A stretch of 64,000 nt of DNA from Diogma glabrata. Taxonomy: Eukaryota > Arthropoda > Insecta > Diptera > Cylindrotomidae. A program made the translations under genes and the position numbers. Location of the stretch: positions 167,501 through 231,500 of the forward strand of contig CAVNZG010000991.1 of NCBI GenBank assembly GCA_963693315.1. Direction: 5' to 3'. This document shows, piece after piece, positions 36,136 to 46,884 of this stretch (the first letter of the stretch is position 1; each line of letters starts with the position of its first letter). A model generated the notes under the pieces. It was given only the letters and a program-made list of their open reading frames with translations. It had not been told where the DNA came from and did not search any database.

Positions 36136-37876
36136 TTAATTAAAACACTGAAACACTTTTTAATTAAAACAAACAAAAGTATTGTGAGCCACAACAATTA
36201 ATGCAGCGGCAAGTGGCCCGAGGGCTGACATGTCTTTAATAAGTTCTCAACCGTATTTGTTTAAAAAAAAATCGAACAAAACCCAGCGAAATTACGTCAT
36301 GTCCGTCAGTTTTTTGTCCTAAATATTAAGACTAAATATTAAGAAACGAGAGGGGTACATACTATTACATTAATATAACAATCGTAGATTTGGATTTAAA
36401 ACTGTTTGTCAAACCCAGTTAAATTGTTATTATAGAAACAACCATGGACATAATAATCTGATGTATAAATTTAATTTAAGGAATATGTTCTTGCCCTTTT
36501 GATTTAATTTTTGATTCGTTTATGACGAAAATGTGTTAATCAAATTTTTTTTTTAATTTAATTTTTTTATTTCATTCTTTTTACTCATTGAATATTTTAG
36601 CATTAATTTATTTTTTGACCTAAACTTTAATATTTTATGTTATTAATTTGGTCTGAACTAATTTAATTTTTTATTTTATTAGAAGAAAATAACTCAAATT
36701 TTCGATAATAACGTCAAATCCTATAAACTTATAGTTCTTTGAGATTAGTTTATTGCAAACAAAAAATTTATTGCATGTAACCGTCATTAACTTCACCTGT
36801 TTATTGCTATGTAGCAGTGTTGAATAATTGTATGAATAATGATTTGCATCGATAGATTTTTTATTTTGAGAATAATTTTAGAGTTTAGTTACATGTAAGA
36901 CTGATGATGGTCATAGACCGAAATGCATCTTCATGTCAATAAAAATTTTAAGTAAGATCAAAGAACGGTGTTGTGTAACTCTCATTTCAATTTATATAGA
37001 TCTTACGGTGTCATAACAAAGTTATTATTCATGTCTCCTATTTTATCGAATAATTTTTTTAACAGCCTTCCACGGCTATGTTTATTTTAAGTATCGTGAC
37101 AACGCAAGGCCAATAATTTAATTCAATACTACAATTTTGATACGTTGATTACGAATTACTAAAGTAATAAATACAACGTAAATTAATTAAGAAATTCAGA
37201 GCTTTCGTTTCCAAATATTTTGTATTTTATTTAAATTTTACAACTTCTGTGCCATAATTCCTGAAGAAAATGCTGATGATAACCTATATTGTTCTATGAA
37301 TTTGCTCAAGCGGTCAAGCATAACGTTATATACTTTATTAAAACCAGCGGACACCCTATCTTGAATTCGATACTATACTGAATTCAAAATTACTCCTCGT
37401 TTCAAAGAAGAACTTCAATTGGAGATCTTGTGGTGTCTACCGTTTTCTTAATAATGTCACTACTGCTGATAAATACCCAATTTATCACTTGTAGGATGTT
37501 ACTCAACAATTTTATGACGTCATCCGTGCCTAACAACTAGGTGCGTACCGAACAACGTGAAATCAAAACTACTTTCATATGTAGTGAAGCGATCAACATG
37601 CATAAAATGCGCGATATCGTTAGACAACTTAGTTGATTTTTAGATATCATCAATGTAAAACAAGGATAGTTTCATATGGTAATAATAATACAAAATTTTA
37701 TACTATCATGATAGTTTATTTAAGTTGTATTAGGAAATAATGCTATTTCACTTGTTTAAGAATTAATTTGAGTTTTCAATTAGAATCAATTTATATTCAA
37801 ACATCATATTTTAGAAGTATTCGTCAAAAAATTTCAACAAAACAATAATTTTAACTATTTCAATTAATTTTTTTTG
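36136..37876. other. AT-rich region; one ribozyme-like motif, no gene
   Basis: I recognise no coding sequence. The only notable feature is a hammerhead-core-like motif at 36901-36923, reported separately. Confidence 0.5.
36901..36923 (+). other. hammerhead-core-like motif (decayed)
   Basis: CTGATGA is followed by a GGTC-ATA-GACC stem and GAAA, the order of the conserved core of a hammerhead ribozyme as found in Penelope-like and some other retroelements. A GTC sits 11-13 bases further on (ATGTCA), but I could not draw convincing stems I and III. It is probably the decayed end of a retroelement. Confidence 0.3.
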
Positions 37877-37937
37877 ATCAGGAGTCTTCTATCAAAAACA
37901 ATCCATTTGCAACTTATTTTGTTAGAAGACTCCTGAT
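37877..37937. repeat. 15-bp-stem hairpin next to hAT insertion site
   Basis: ATCAGGAGTCTTCTA at 37877-37891 and its exact reverse complement at 37923-37937 flank a 31-bp loop. The hAT target duplication overlaps the right stem. Confidence 0.8.
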
Positions 37938-38384
37938 AGAAGCAGAGGCGTAGCTAGGGGGGGAGCGGGGGGGAGGGAGGGGGGCGGTCCGCCCCGGGTG
38001 TCACCCGTTTTGGGGTGACACCCGACCGTAAAAAAACTTAATCAACGTTTCAATCGTTTTCAACGATAAATCACTTAGAAACCATTTTAGCCAGGTTATC
38101 CATTTGATTTTGATTTATAAATTGTGATAACTTATAATGTGTCCTATTAGTGTGTCCTATTGGTTTAAAAAGGATCTATTCTACTTTTTAAAATTTTTGA
38201 GTTATTACGTAAAATAAAATTTCAACAATATGTGTGTATTTCTTTTTTTTTAATCGAATCAACATGTTGAGCATTGAGTACCATCACCACAATTACTCAA
38301 TAGCTTTGAATAATCCATATAGATACCATATTAACCGTTTTCTTTTACGGTACATTATTTAGTATGCAAGAATGATTCTTTAAC

Positions 38385-38963
38385 GACCAGCAGCCAAATT
38401 TTAAAAATTTTCATTTCGATTTTATCATTAATTTTTTATCATTTTACCATTTTGGCGATTCTATATGCGATGTGAGTGTTAAAAATCTAATAGCAAGTCA
38501 CTCACTGTCATACGTCAAAAATACATAAAATTAAATGTTAACTTTAACTTTAAACTGAATTTAAAAGTAAATTTTTACAAATTTAAGTATATATAAGTAT
38601 TTTAGAAATTAAATTTGAAAAATAAATTGGGGTTTAATTTAGAAATTCAGTTTTAAAAAATAAAATCGCATTAACTTTTTGGTGTTTTTTGACATAATGT
38701 CAATAACAACAAAAGAAACGGTTTAATTTTAATGCCAAACAAAAAGTCTGTGTTAACTTTATAGCTTTAATACTTCACTCATTTAGATATTTTTGCGGTG
38801 AAGTGATAAAAAACTTATCACTTCACCGCTTCGCAGTTATTTGGCTACAGCAGCCAAATTCTGTAATTGTGAAGCGGTGAAGTGATAAGTTTTTTAATGA
38901 AAAGAAACGAAAAAATGTTTATCACTTCACCGCTTCACAGTTACAGAATTTGGCTGCTGGTCT
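38385..38963. mobile_element. inverted-repeat element with CAGCCAAATT ends
   Basis: GACCAGCAGCCAAATT at 38385-38400 is mirrored by AATTTGGCTGCTGGTC at 38948-38963. Near the right end is the 106-bp palindromic MITE (38851-38956) and, just left of it, a partial inverted copy (38795-38850). Either one ~580-bp non-autonomous element or two nested short MITEs would explain it. No coding capacity. Confidence 0.55.
38851..38956. mobile_element. short palindromic MITE, CAGCCAAATT family
   Basis: 106 bp from CAGCCAAATTCTGTAATTG to the matching CAGTTACAGAATTTGGCTG. The ~38-bp stems contain AAGCGGTGAAGTGAT and its complement, around an A-rich centre. Homologous to 31231-31337. Confidence 0.8.
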
Positions 38964-41256
38964 GAAAACACATATGCTAAATCATGTATAGGAAATGTGG
39001 TCTCCGTTGATAATGTGGCACTCTGTATCTATAGGGTGGCACCGTTGAGTTCTGTTCTATTCCAAAATTATTTCTAAAATATCAGCTTAAACTTACTACT
39101 ACCTAATATGTTTTACATTTCAAACAACTTAATTGCACACACCTAAGGAAACTAATGAACAATCAAATCACCATGTTTGTAAATAATCTCAAATTAATTT
39201 TTTTTTCCTTTATCTTGAAACTCGTAAATTGGAATGGATCGTTTTCGAATGGACACATAAATAATTACTGTGGAATAAAATGGTAGTTATGCAATTACTA
39301 TAGTTTTGCAAATTTTTATAGGTAGATACATGCTCATCCTGTTTCTTTTCAGTTCTATAATATTAATGATAAAATTTAATAAGACAAAAATACTTAATAA
39401 CATTGCAATATTGCAGTAAAGAAATCATTTGTCAAATACATAAGTGTATCGCTTTGGTAAAATAAAAAAAATTGAATTTATGTTAATCAAATCCATTTTT
39501 TAATTGTGATACATAAGAAGATATGGGACTAATTGGACAAAATCTGGGATTAATTTCCATTTAGTCAATTATATGATGAATATGATTCCGGATCTTGGAC
39601 ATCTGTCCAATATGACGAATTTAAAAGGATGGATTGTACACATTGTACAAAACCTGGGCATCATTGGATTTTTGTCCGTTGTCTGGAGTAAAACGTACCT
39701 CTAATAATTTCGAATTGTAATTGAATTTTTTCTGCGATATTCGTCTTACTGATTGTAAATGGTAACATTTTGAACATTTTACATAGAAGGTTTTATAAGA
39801 TATATTTCGTTTACGTTATTGACTATATTATAAGAAGAGTAGATTAGTAGAAAAAACGAAATTTCTAAACGAATTTTAGGTTTTTGGGCATATTATCATT
39901 ATTGAGAATGAAGACTGACTTTAGTTTTTTCAATTCGTTTTAATTGTAAGTTAAAATTACATAATACTAATTTTCACCAACTTTACATTTATGTATTTTA
40001 ATTTTATTGAAAAACGGTTTCGCAATTTTTAGAATAACCCAATTTTAAAAAGCGGAAAACTTTGGAAACGAGGTTCATAAAACGATAGGAGACGCAGTCT
40101 TGCTATTAATAGATAATGAAAAACAGAAGTGGAAACATCTTTTATCAAGATTAATGCATATAATTTTGTTTTTATCTAAAGAAAACTTAGCATTTCATGG
40201 ATATGATGAAGGAAAAAGCCTTTAAATAAAGGCAATTTCATTGAACTAATCAAACTACTGTCAAAGTATGATGTAAGATTAAAAAAACACATCTTGAATT
40301 AAATATTAAAAAAAAATATAAATATTTTGGAATTATGTTTGATAGCACACCTGACATTTCACATATTGATCAAATGTCAGAAGTGATTCGTTATGTGAAA
40401 ATTGATGAGAGAAAAGTGTAAATCAAAGAAGTATTCCTTGGACTTTTTCCTTTACATGGAAAAAAAAGCCACTGCTGTAAGCGATGAAATTCTTAAAAAT
40501 CTTGAAAATGACGGTTTAGATGTTATGAATTGTCGTTCCCAAGGTTATGATAATGCAGCTGTTATGAGTGGTATACATGAAGGAGTGCAAGCTATTATTA
40601 AAGCAAGAAACAACAAAGCAATATTTGTTGGTGTATAGATCATTCAATTAATTCATGTGACCAACACTCATTTGCACAAAATGTAGCTTTTGTAACATTT
40701 TTCGGAACATTGGAATTTTTACATTTTTTCTGCTTCGACTAGCTTCTGGGAAGTGCTTGTTAAACACAGTAAAGCAACTTTTAAAAGACTCTCAACAACG
40801 CGTTGGGATGCTCATTATGCTTCAGTTAAAGTATTGGATGAAAATTTTAATGCGATTGCGGCTGCAGTTGAGAAATTAAGTGATCAACAAGAAAATGTAG
40901 ACACTAGAGGCGCTGCACAGAACCTTATGCGTGGTGATTGTGTATGATTTTACATTTCTTTGCTATCTTTTGTTTTGGAATGATGTTTTAAGGCGAATAA
41001 ATTGTGCTTGAATTGTATTGCAAAGCACAAGCTTGAATATTGATCAATTAGTTATAAAAATGCAGTAACATTTCGTCTTTATATTGAAACCTAGTCATAT
41101 TGTAGAAGAGGCAATAGATTTTGCTGTGAAAAAATCGGAGCACTACGACGATTCAATGTTGAACTCCGAACAAGATTAAAGTCAGTCCAAGATGTAGCTT
41201 CATTGTTTGAGGTTGTGCTGACAAACGCTGGGCTTTTGGCGAACAGTGAAGAGTTG

Positions 41257-42715
41257 ATGTCACCTAACTTAGCCCCGCCATTTTTAAGAAAATTGAAAAC
41301 AAAGATTGTGCTGTATTGTGCTACAGTTGTGCTGGATGTGCTACTCAGAAAGAATGCCATTTCATCAATGGAAAAAAGTTGGCACGCTGAAACAATTTTT
41401 CGAGCAGAAGTTAGCCCCGCCATTTTGAAAAATCTGAAAAACAAAGGTTGTCCTGTATTGTCCTCGAGTTGTGCTGGTTGTGCTATTTAGAAAAAAATTT
41501 CATAACCCTAGTGGAAAAATTTTATAACACTAAAATCATTTTTTCGAGTAAAAGTTAGCCCCGCCATTTTGGAAAAAAAGAAAAACAAAGGGTCTGCTGT
41601 AAGGTGTTAGAGTTGTGCTAGTTGTGCTATTCAAGAACAAATTTGTACCACCAGCAGAATAATTTAAATACGCTAAAACGATTTTTCGAGTTGAGGTTAG
41701 CCCCGCCATTTTGAAAAAAATTAAAAGCAAAGGTTGTGCTGTATTGTGCTAGAGTTGTCCTGGTTGTGCTACTCAGAAATAGTTGCATATTATCAATGAT
41801 AAAAAGTTGGCACGCTAAAATGACTTTTCGAGCAGAAGTTAGCCCCGCCATTTTGAAAAAAATGAAAACCAAAGGTTGTGCTGTTTTGTGCTCGAGTTGT
41901 GCTGGTTGTGCTACTTAGACAAAAATTTCGCAACCCTAACAGAATTTTTTACAAAGCTAGCATTATTTTTTTCGAATAGAAGTTAGCCCCGCCATTTTGT
42001 AAGAAATCAAAAACAAAAGAAGTGCTGTATTGTGTTATAGTTGTGCTGGTTGTGCTACTGAAAAAATATCGTATCACCAACAGAATAATTTAAACCACGC
42101 TAAAACCATTTTTCGAATGCAAGTTAGCCACGTCATTTTGTAAAAATCAAAGAAGAAAGGTTGTGCTGTATTGTGCTACAGTTGTGCTGGATGTGCCACT
42201 CAAAAAGAATCTCATATCAACAATGAATAAAAGTTGGCACGCTAAAACGATTTTTCGAGCAGAAGGATATTTTCGAGCAGAAAGCATTCGAGCAGAATAT
42301 TGAGCAGAAGATTAAGAAGAAGTTAGCCCCACCATTTTGAAAAAAATGAAAAACAAAGATTGTTATGTATTGTACTCTAGTTGTGCTGGTTGTGCTACTC
42401 AGAAAGAATTGCATACAAGCAATGAATAAAAGTTGGCAGACTAAACCGATTTTTCGAGCAGAAGTTAGCCCCGCCACTTATAAAAAAATAAAAAACAATG
42501 GTTGTACTGTATTGTGCTTAAGTTGTGCTGGTTGTGCTACTCAGACAAAAATTTCGTATTCCTAACAGAAAAATTTTATAACGCTAACATCATATCTTCA
42601 AATAGAAGTTAACCCCGCCATTTTGGGAAAAAAAACTAAATTGAGTGCTGTATTGTGTTAAAGTTGTGCGAGTTGTGCTACTCCAAAACAAATTCGTACC
42701 CACCGACGGAAAAAT
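41257..42715 (+). repeat. FB2 left-arm tandem array (~143 bp units)
   Basis: TTAGCCCCGCCATTTT recurs near 41270, 41412, 41556, 41697, 41839, 41983, 42125 (variant), 42324, 42465 and 42609. Each unit also has TGTGCTGTATTGTGCT, GTTGTGCTGGTTGTGCTACT and TTTTTCGAGCAGAAG. The unit at 42125-42324 is about 57 bp longer, with extra (A/T)TTCGAGCAGAA steps. Confidence 0.85.
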
Positions 42716-43321
42716 TTACAATTTTTTTTAATATCATATATTTTTGTGATTCCCTTATTTTATATATACAAAACAGGCAAGATTCATTTATGCTATCGGA
42801 CACCAGGTGTCACTTACATTATTAGTACTTATAAATTAATGATTACACTGATTTCTACAAGAATAAATGATGCTAGCGTAAAAATATTTTTCATTGGGTA
42901 TATATAATCTATCTCTAAGCAGCCAGCTCAAACAAAATTTCATACCACTACATATACAAAATTTTTGTTTTTCATTTTTTCGAAAACGACGGGGCTAACT
43001 TCTGATCAAAAAATCGTTCTTGCATACAAAATTTTTGCATAGGTAATATGGATTTTTTTTTTGAGTAGCACAACTAGCACAACAATAGAACAATACACCA
43101 CAGCCTTTGTTTTTGTTTTTTTGCCAAATGGCGGAGCTAACTTCTGCTTAGCCTTCTGCTCGAATAATCGTTTTAGCCTGTCACCATTTATTTATTGGTG
43201 ATATGGAATTTTTCTTGAGCAGCACATCCAGCACAACTATGGTACAATACAGTACAACATCCTTTTTTTATGTTTTGGTAAATGGCGGGGCTAACTTCTA
43301 CTCGAAAAATCGTTTTAGCGT

Positions 43322-44787
43322 GTTTAAATTTTTCTGTCGGTGGGTACGAGTTTGTTTTGGAGTAGCACAACTCGCACAACTTTAACACAATAGAGCACTC
43401 AATTTAGTTTTTTTTTCCAAAATGGCGGGGCTAATTTCTATTTGACGAAATGATGATAGCGTTATAAAATGTTTCTGTTAGGAATACGAAATTTTTGTCT
43501 GAGTAGCACAACCAGCACAACTCAGGCTCAATACAGTACAACCTTTGTTTTTTATTTTTTTATAAGTGGCGAGGCTAGCTTCTGCTCGAAAAATTTGTTT
43601 AGTCTGCTAACTTTTATTCATTGCTTATATGCAATTCTTTCTGAGTAGCACAACCAGCACAACAAGAGTACAATACATAACAACCTTTGTTTTTCATTTT
43701 TTTCAAAATGGCGGGGCTAACTTCTGCTTAATCGTCTGCTCAATCTTCTGCTCGAAAGCTTTCTGCTCGATAATATCCTTCTGCTCGAAAAATCGTTTTA
43801 GCGTGCCAACTTTTATTCATTGTTGATATGGAATTCTTTTTGAGTGGCACATCCAGCACAGCTGTAGCACAATACAGCACAACCTTTCTTCTTTGGTTTT
43901 TACAAAATGGCGGGGCTAACTTTCATTCGAAAAATGGTTTTAGCGTGGTTTAAATTATTCTGTTGGTGATACGATATTTTTTCAGTAGCACAACCAGCAC
44001 AACTATAACACAATACAGCACTTCTTTTGTTTTTGATTTCTTACAAAATGGCGGGGCTAACTTCTATTCGAAAAAAATGATGCTAACTTTGTAAAAAAAT
44101 TCTGTTCGTGTTACGAAATTTTTGTCTAAGTAGCACAACCAGCACAACTTGAGCACAATACAGCACAACCTTTGGTTTTCATTTTTTTCAAAATGGTGGG
44201 GCTAACTTCTGCTCGAAAAGTCATTTTAGCGTGCCAACTTTTTTTCATTGATAATATGCAACTATTTCTGAGTAGCACAACCAGCACAACCCTAGCACAA
44301 TACAGCACAACCTTTGCTTTTAATTTTTTTCAAAATGGCGGGGCTAACTTCAACTCGAAAAATCGTTTTAGCGTGTTTAAATTATTCTGCTGGTGGTACA
44401 AATTTGTTCTTCAATAGCACAACTAGCACAATTCTAACACCGTACAGCAGACCCTTTGTTTTTCTTTTTTTCCAAAATGGCGGGGCTAACTTTTACTCGA
44501 AAAAATGATTTTAGTGTTATAAAATTTTTCCACTAGGGTTATGAAATTTTTTTCTAAATAGCACAACCAGCACAACTCGAGGACAATACAGGACAACCTT
44601 TGTTTTTCAGATTTTTCAAAATGGCGGGGCTAACTTCTGCTCGAAAAATTGTTTAAGCGTGCCAACTTTTTTCCATTAGTGATGTGGCATTCTTTCTGAG
44701 TAGCACATCCAGCACAACTGTAGCACAATACAGCACAATCTTTGTTTTTAATTTTGTTAAAAATGGCGGGGCTAAGTTAGGTGACAT
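43322..44787 (-). repeat. FB2 right-arm tandem array (~143 bp units)
   Basis: Reverse complement of the left arm, unit for unit. AATGGCGGGGCTAACTTC recurs near 43421, 43567 (variant), 43707, 43907, 44047, 44192, 44335, 44477, 44621 and 44762. The long variant unit, with CTTCTGCTC steps at about 43730-43795, sits in the matching mirror position. Confidence 0.85.
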
Positions 44788-45667
44788 GAAGAGTTGGAGT
44801 TATCTGAATCAAAATTTACCGTTTTTTTTTGATGAGGTATCAGAAACAGAATTCGTCATAGAGATACTAAGGTTGAGAAGGCATTTAAAAGCGGCAATGT
44901 AACAGTTTCTAACTGGGTGTGCTGTGCCTATAGACATTTTGAAATTGATCGTGGAATGAGATTTTACAAAATCTCTTCCAAATCTTATGGTCGCACTAAA
45001 GTTATTTATGACTATTTGCGTATCAGTGGCTTCGAGTGAGAGGAGTTTCAGCAAATTAAAATTAATTAAAAATTACATGCTGGCAACAATGACCCAAACG
45101 AGGCTTAACAATCTTGGCATCTTAACAATAGAACATGAGGCAACACAAAATATAAATTTTGAAGAAGTGGTTTCTAAGTTTGCAACTGTTACAGCTAGCA
45201 AGAAGAGATTTAAATAAGGTGACTAGACGTCCCGCTTTTGGCGGGACAGTCCAGATTTTTAACAATTTGTCCCGCGTCCCTCTTCATTTTAAAAATGTTC
45301 CGATTTAAAAAAAAACAGAATTTCGTTATTTAAATGAAAAAAGAATTTCGTTACTCAAAATTAAATTTAGGCAATTTATTTATGCTAAATAAAACATTTT
45401 CTTTAGTTTAAATATAAATAAATAAATTCGAATTATATGACAATCTATATCAATATTGTAGTAAACACTAAACATAAATTGAGTTTTACTTTGTCTTCTA
45501 TTGAAATTGTAATTAAGATTATATAATATAAGCTTATTCATACATTTTAATTATTTATATAAAATTTAAAAAATAAAATAATCCGTCAAAGTTTAGTTGT
45601 TTTAACTTGAGTTTTACGTTCATACGTAAAGTTTTTAATTTTATTGATTTGTAAATTTTTTTGTTTT

Positions 45668-45706
45668 TGATCTACGGGAGTGACAAACCCAGCGTACTCC
45701 AGTACA
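45668..45706 (+). mobile_element. LINE-1 5' terminal scrap
   Basis: GATCTACGGGAGTGACAAAC followed by GCGTACTCCAGT matches the 5' leader of LINE-1 (minus strand near 25710-25735) and 13530-13555. About 40 bp long, inside the hAT element. Confidence 0.45.
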
Positions 45707-46074
45707 AGATAACAAATCTTTCTCGACCGAATTTTTCGAGCAGAAACTCTACTTGAGACATTAAAAGCCATTTAATGTGTGAAAAATAATTTAACAAATT
45801 CTTGTGGAATATTTCATGACCTTTTCAACAACAATAGCAACCTCCTAAAAAAATTTACGCAAAAAAGAAATATTCCGAAGAATGAAATAATACTATACAT
45901 AATTTTTTTTATTTATTATATTTGTATGTTGCACTTTTCTTGTATTCAAAAAAAATATATTACAATATTGGGGATTTTTTTAGTCAATTTAACTCAAGTA
46001 AGTAAAGAAATAATTAAAATGTTTACAATTCAAAGGTACGGTTGGAAGTTTCTCAGAAAAAAGCTCCACTTCGC

Positions 46075-46163
46075 ATTTTTCGTGTTTCGGATGAATTCGA
46101 ACCTTCCTCCTCAGTGCCTGGTTCGAATCCTTAGGCCGATACGCTATCGATTACGCCGTTGAG
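46075..46163 (-). ncRNA. tRNA-like SINE fragment
   Basis: The minus strand has a Pol III A-box-like TAGCGTATCGG (46136-46146) and a B-box-like GGTTCGAATTC (46093-46103), 32 bp apart, within tRNA-like sequence beginning near TCAACGGCGTAATCGA. Spacing and sequence fit a tRNA-derived SINE head. The cloverleaf stems are not convincing, so it is not called a functional tRNA. It sits between the hAT transposase and the element's right end. Confidence 0.4.
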
Positions 46164-46419
46164 GTGATAATAATTTCGAAGTTGAAACTTCTGCATCACT
46201 TATTTAATTTACTTAAGTTGAATTTTAAGTTGACTCCATATTATGGAAATGTTTTACACATTACAATTTTTTCGTTCTATGAAAATTTTTGTTGCTTTAT
46301 ATTGACCCCCCCCCCACGTTTATTGGCTTTTTACTAATTTTGACAGTTTTCCTTCCTGGGGTGATACCATAATATCCACCCCGGGTGCCACCCATGCTAG
46401 CTACGCCACTGGATAGAAG

Positions 46420-46884
46420 ACTCATTTTCTTATCATTTTAAGTTGAAATATTTTAAACGAGAAAAAAATGCAGTTTTTGCAAGAAATATTGAAAAAATAG
46501 AGCTCAAACATTTCGTATCTTACTTTAGTTTTCATAATCCCATTGTAAATGTTATAGATTTGGATATTTCTCCACTCGAAAATGATAATTAAAAGATGCG
46601 ATCAATTGTGAATTGTAAGCAATGTTAATAAAGTTTGTCTTAAAGAATATGAACAGTATGAGTTCACTAATAATTAATGACTTTTAAAAGAATGTAATAT
46701 GTTTTTATTTCCACATCACGAAGTTTCACTTCTTCCGCGCGGAGGGACTCCACGCACAACTTTTTACTATATGCTGCTCTCAGTCCGTTTTTTTCTGTCA
46801 CGACAGTGTCAGTTTAAACTATATATAAAACAAACATAATATTCTATTCGACTAACGAAAAATAATTTGTTGACCGAAAAATGC
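46420..46884. other. AT-rich spacer between hAT and FB3
   Basis: No coding sequence or repeat structure recognised. Confidence 0.5.

Larger units (their letters stand above)
41257..44787. mobile_element. foldback-like element FB2 with 9-bp target duplication
   Basis: 3,531 bp from ATGTCACCTAACTTAGCC to GGCTAAGTTAGGTGACAT. Both flanks carry GAAGAGTTG (41248-41256 and 44788-44796), a 9-bp duplication as made by Foldback elements. The left arm (to about 42715) and right arm (from about 43322) are reverse complements of about 1.46 kb, each built of ~143-bp units. The centre (42716-43321) has about 280 bp of non-repeated sequence and two or three extra units in right-arm orientation. No transposase is encoded. 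It lies within the hAT transposase gene. Many overlapping frames of 60-117 codons on both strands are repeat by-products. Confidence 0.9.
40030..45217 (+). pseudogene. hAT transposase (ZMYM/TTF-type), decayed and interrupted
   Basis: Pieces of one hAT transposase appear in order across shifting frames: FLSKENLAFHGYDEGKSL (about 40165-40223), GNFIELIKLLSKYDVRLKKH, YFGIMFDSTPDISHIDQMSE (about 40322-40380), ILKNLENDGLDVMNCRSQGYDNAAVMSG (40402-40638 frame), a FFGTLE piece, then TFKRLSTTRWDAHYASVKVL (40753-40947). After FB2 (41257-44787) the C-terminal dimerisation region follows: LKLFMTICVSVASSERSFSK and NYMLATMTQTRLNNLGILTI (44987-45217). This order matches hAT proteins of the ZMYM1/TTF-like kind, which excise and insert the element. 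Several frameshifts and stops, for example at a T run near 44821, show decay independent of FB2. No N-terminal zinc finger was found. Confidence 0.85.
37943..46411 (+). mobile_element. 8.5-kb hAT transposon (with nested elements)
   Basis: The left end is CAGAGGCGTAGCTAG and the right end is CTAGCTACGCCACTG, inverse complements with one mismatch. Both flanks carry GATAGAAG (37935-37942 and 46412-46419), the 8-bp target duplication typical of hAT. The subterminal regions on both sides are GC-rich (CACCC/GGGTG phrases). Inside lie a decayed plus-strand hAT transposase (40030-45217), foldback element FB2 within that gene, a palindromic MITE cluster (38385-38963), a LINE-1 5' scrap and a tRNA-like SINE scrap. 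Without FB2 the element would be about 4.9 kb. Confidence 0.9.

Noticed and set aside
41091..44902. About twenty ORFs of 60-117 codons in FB2, many with the same SSTTSTT/QNGGAN-like peptides
   Set aside because: They are translations of the tandem unit in various frames and orientations. Only the flanking hAT transposase pieces are real coding remnants.
45226..45290. GTGACTAGACGTCCCG...CGGGACAGTCC, resembling a hAT-type terminus
   Set aside because: No partner end or target duplication was found; it may simply be the 3' subterminal region of the surrounding hAT element.
46093..46163. Possible functional tRNA gene
   Set aside because: Pol III boxes are present, but acceptor and anticodon stems do not pair convincingly, so it is listed only as a SINE-like fragment.
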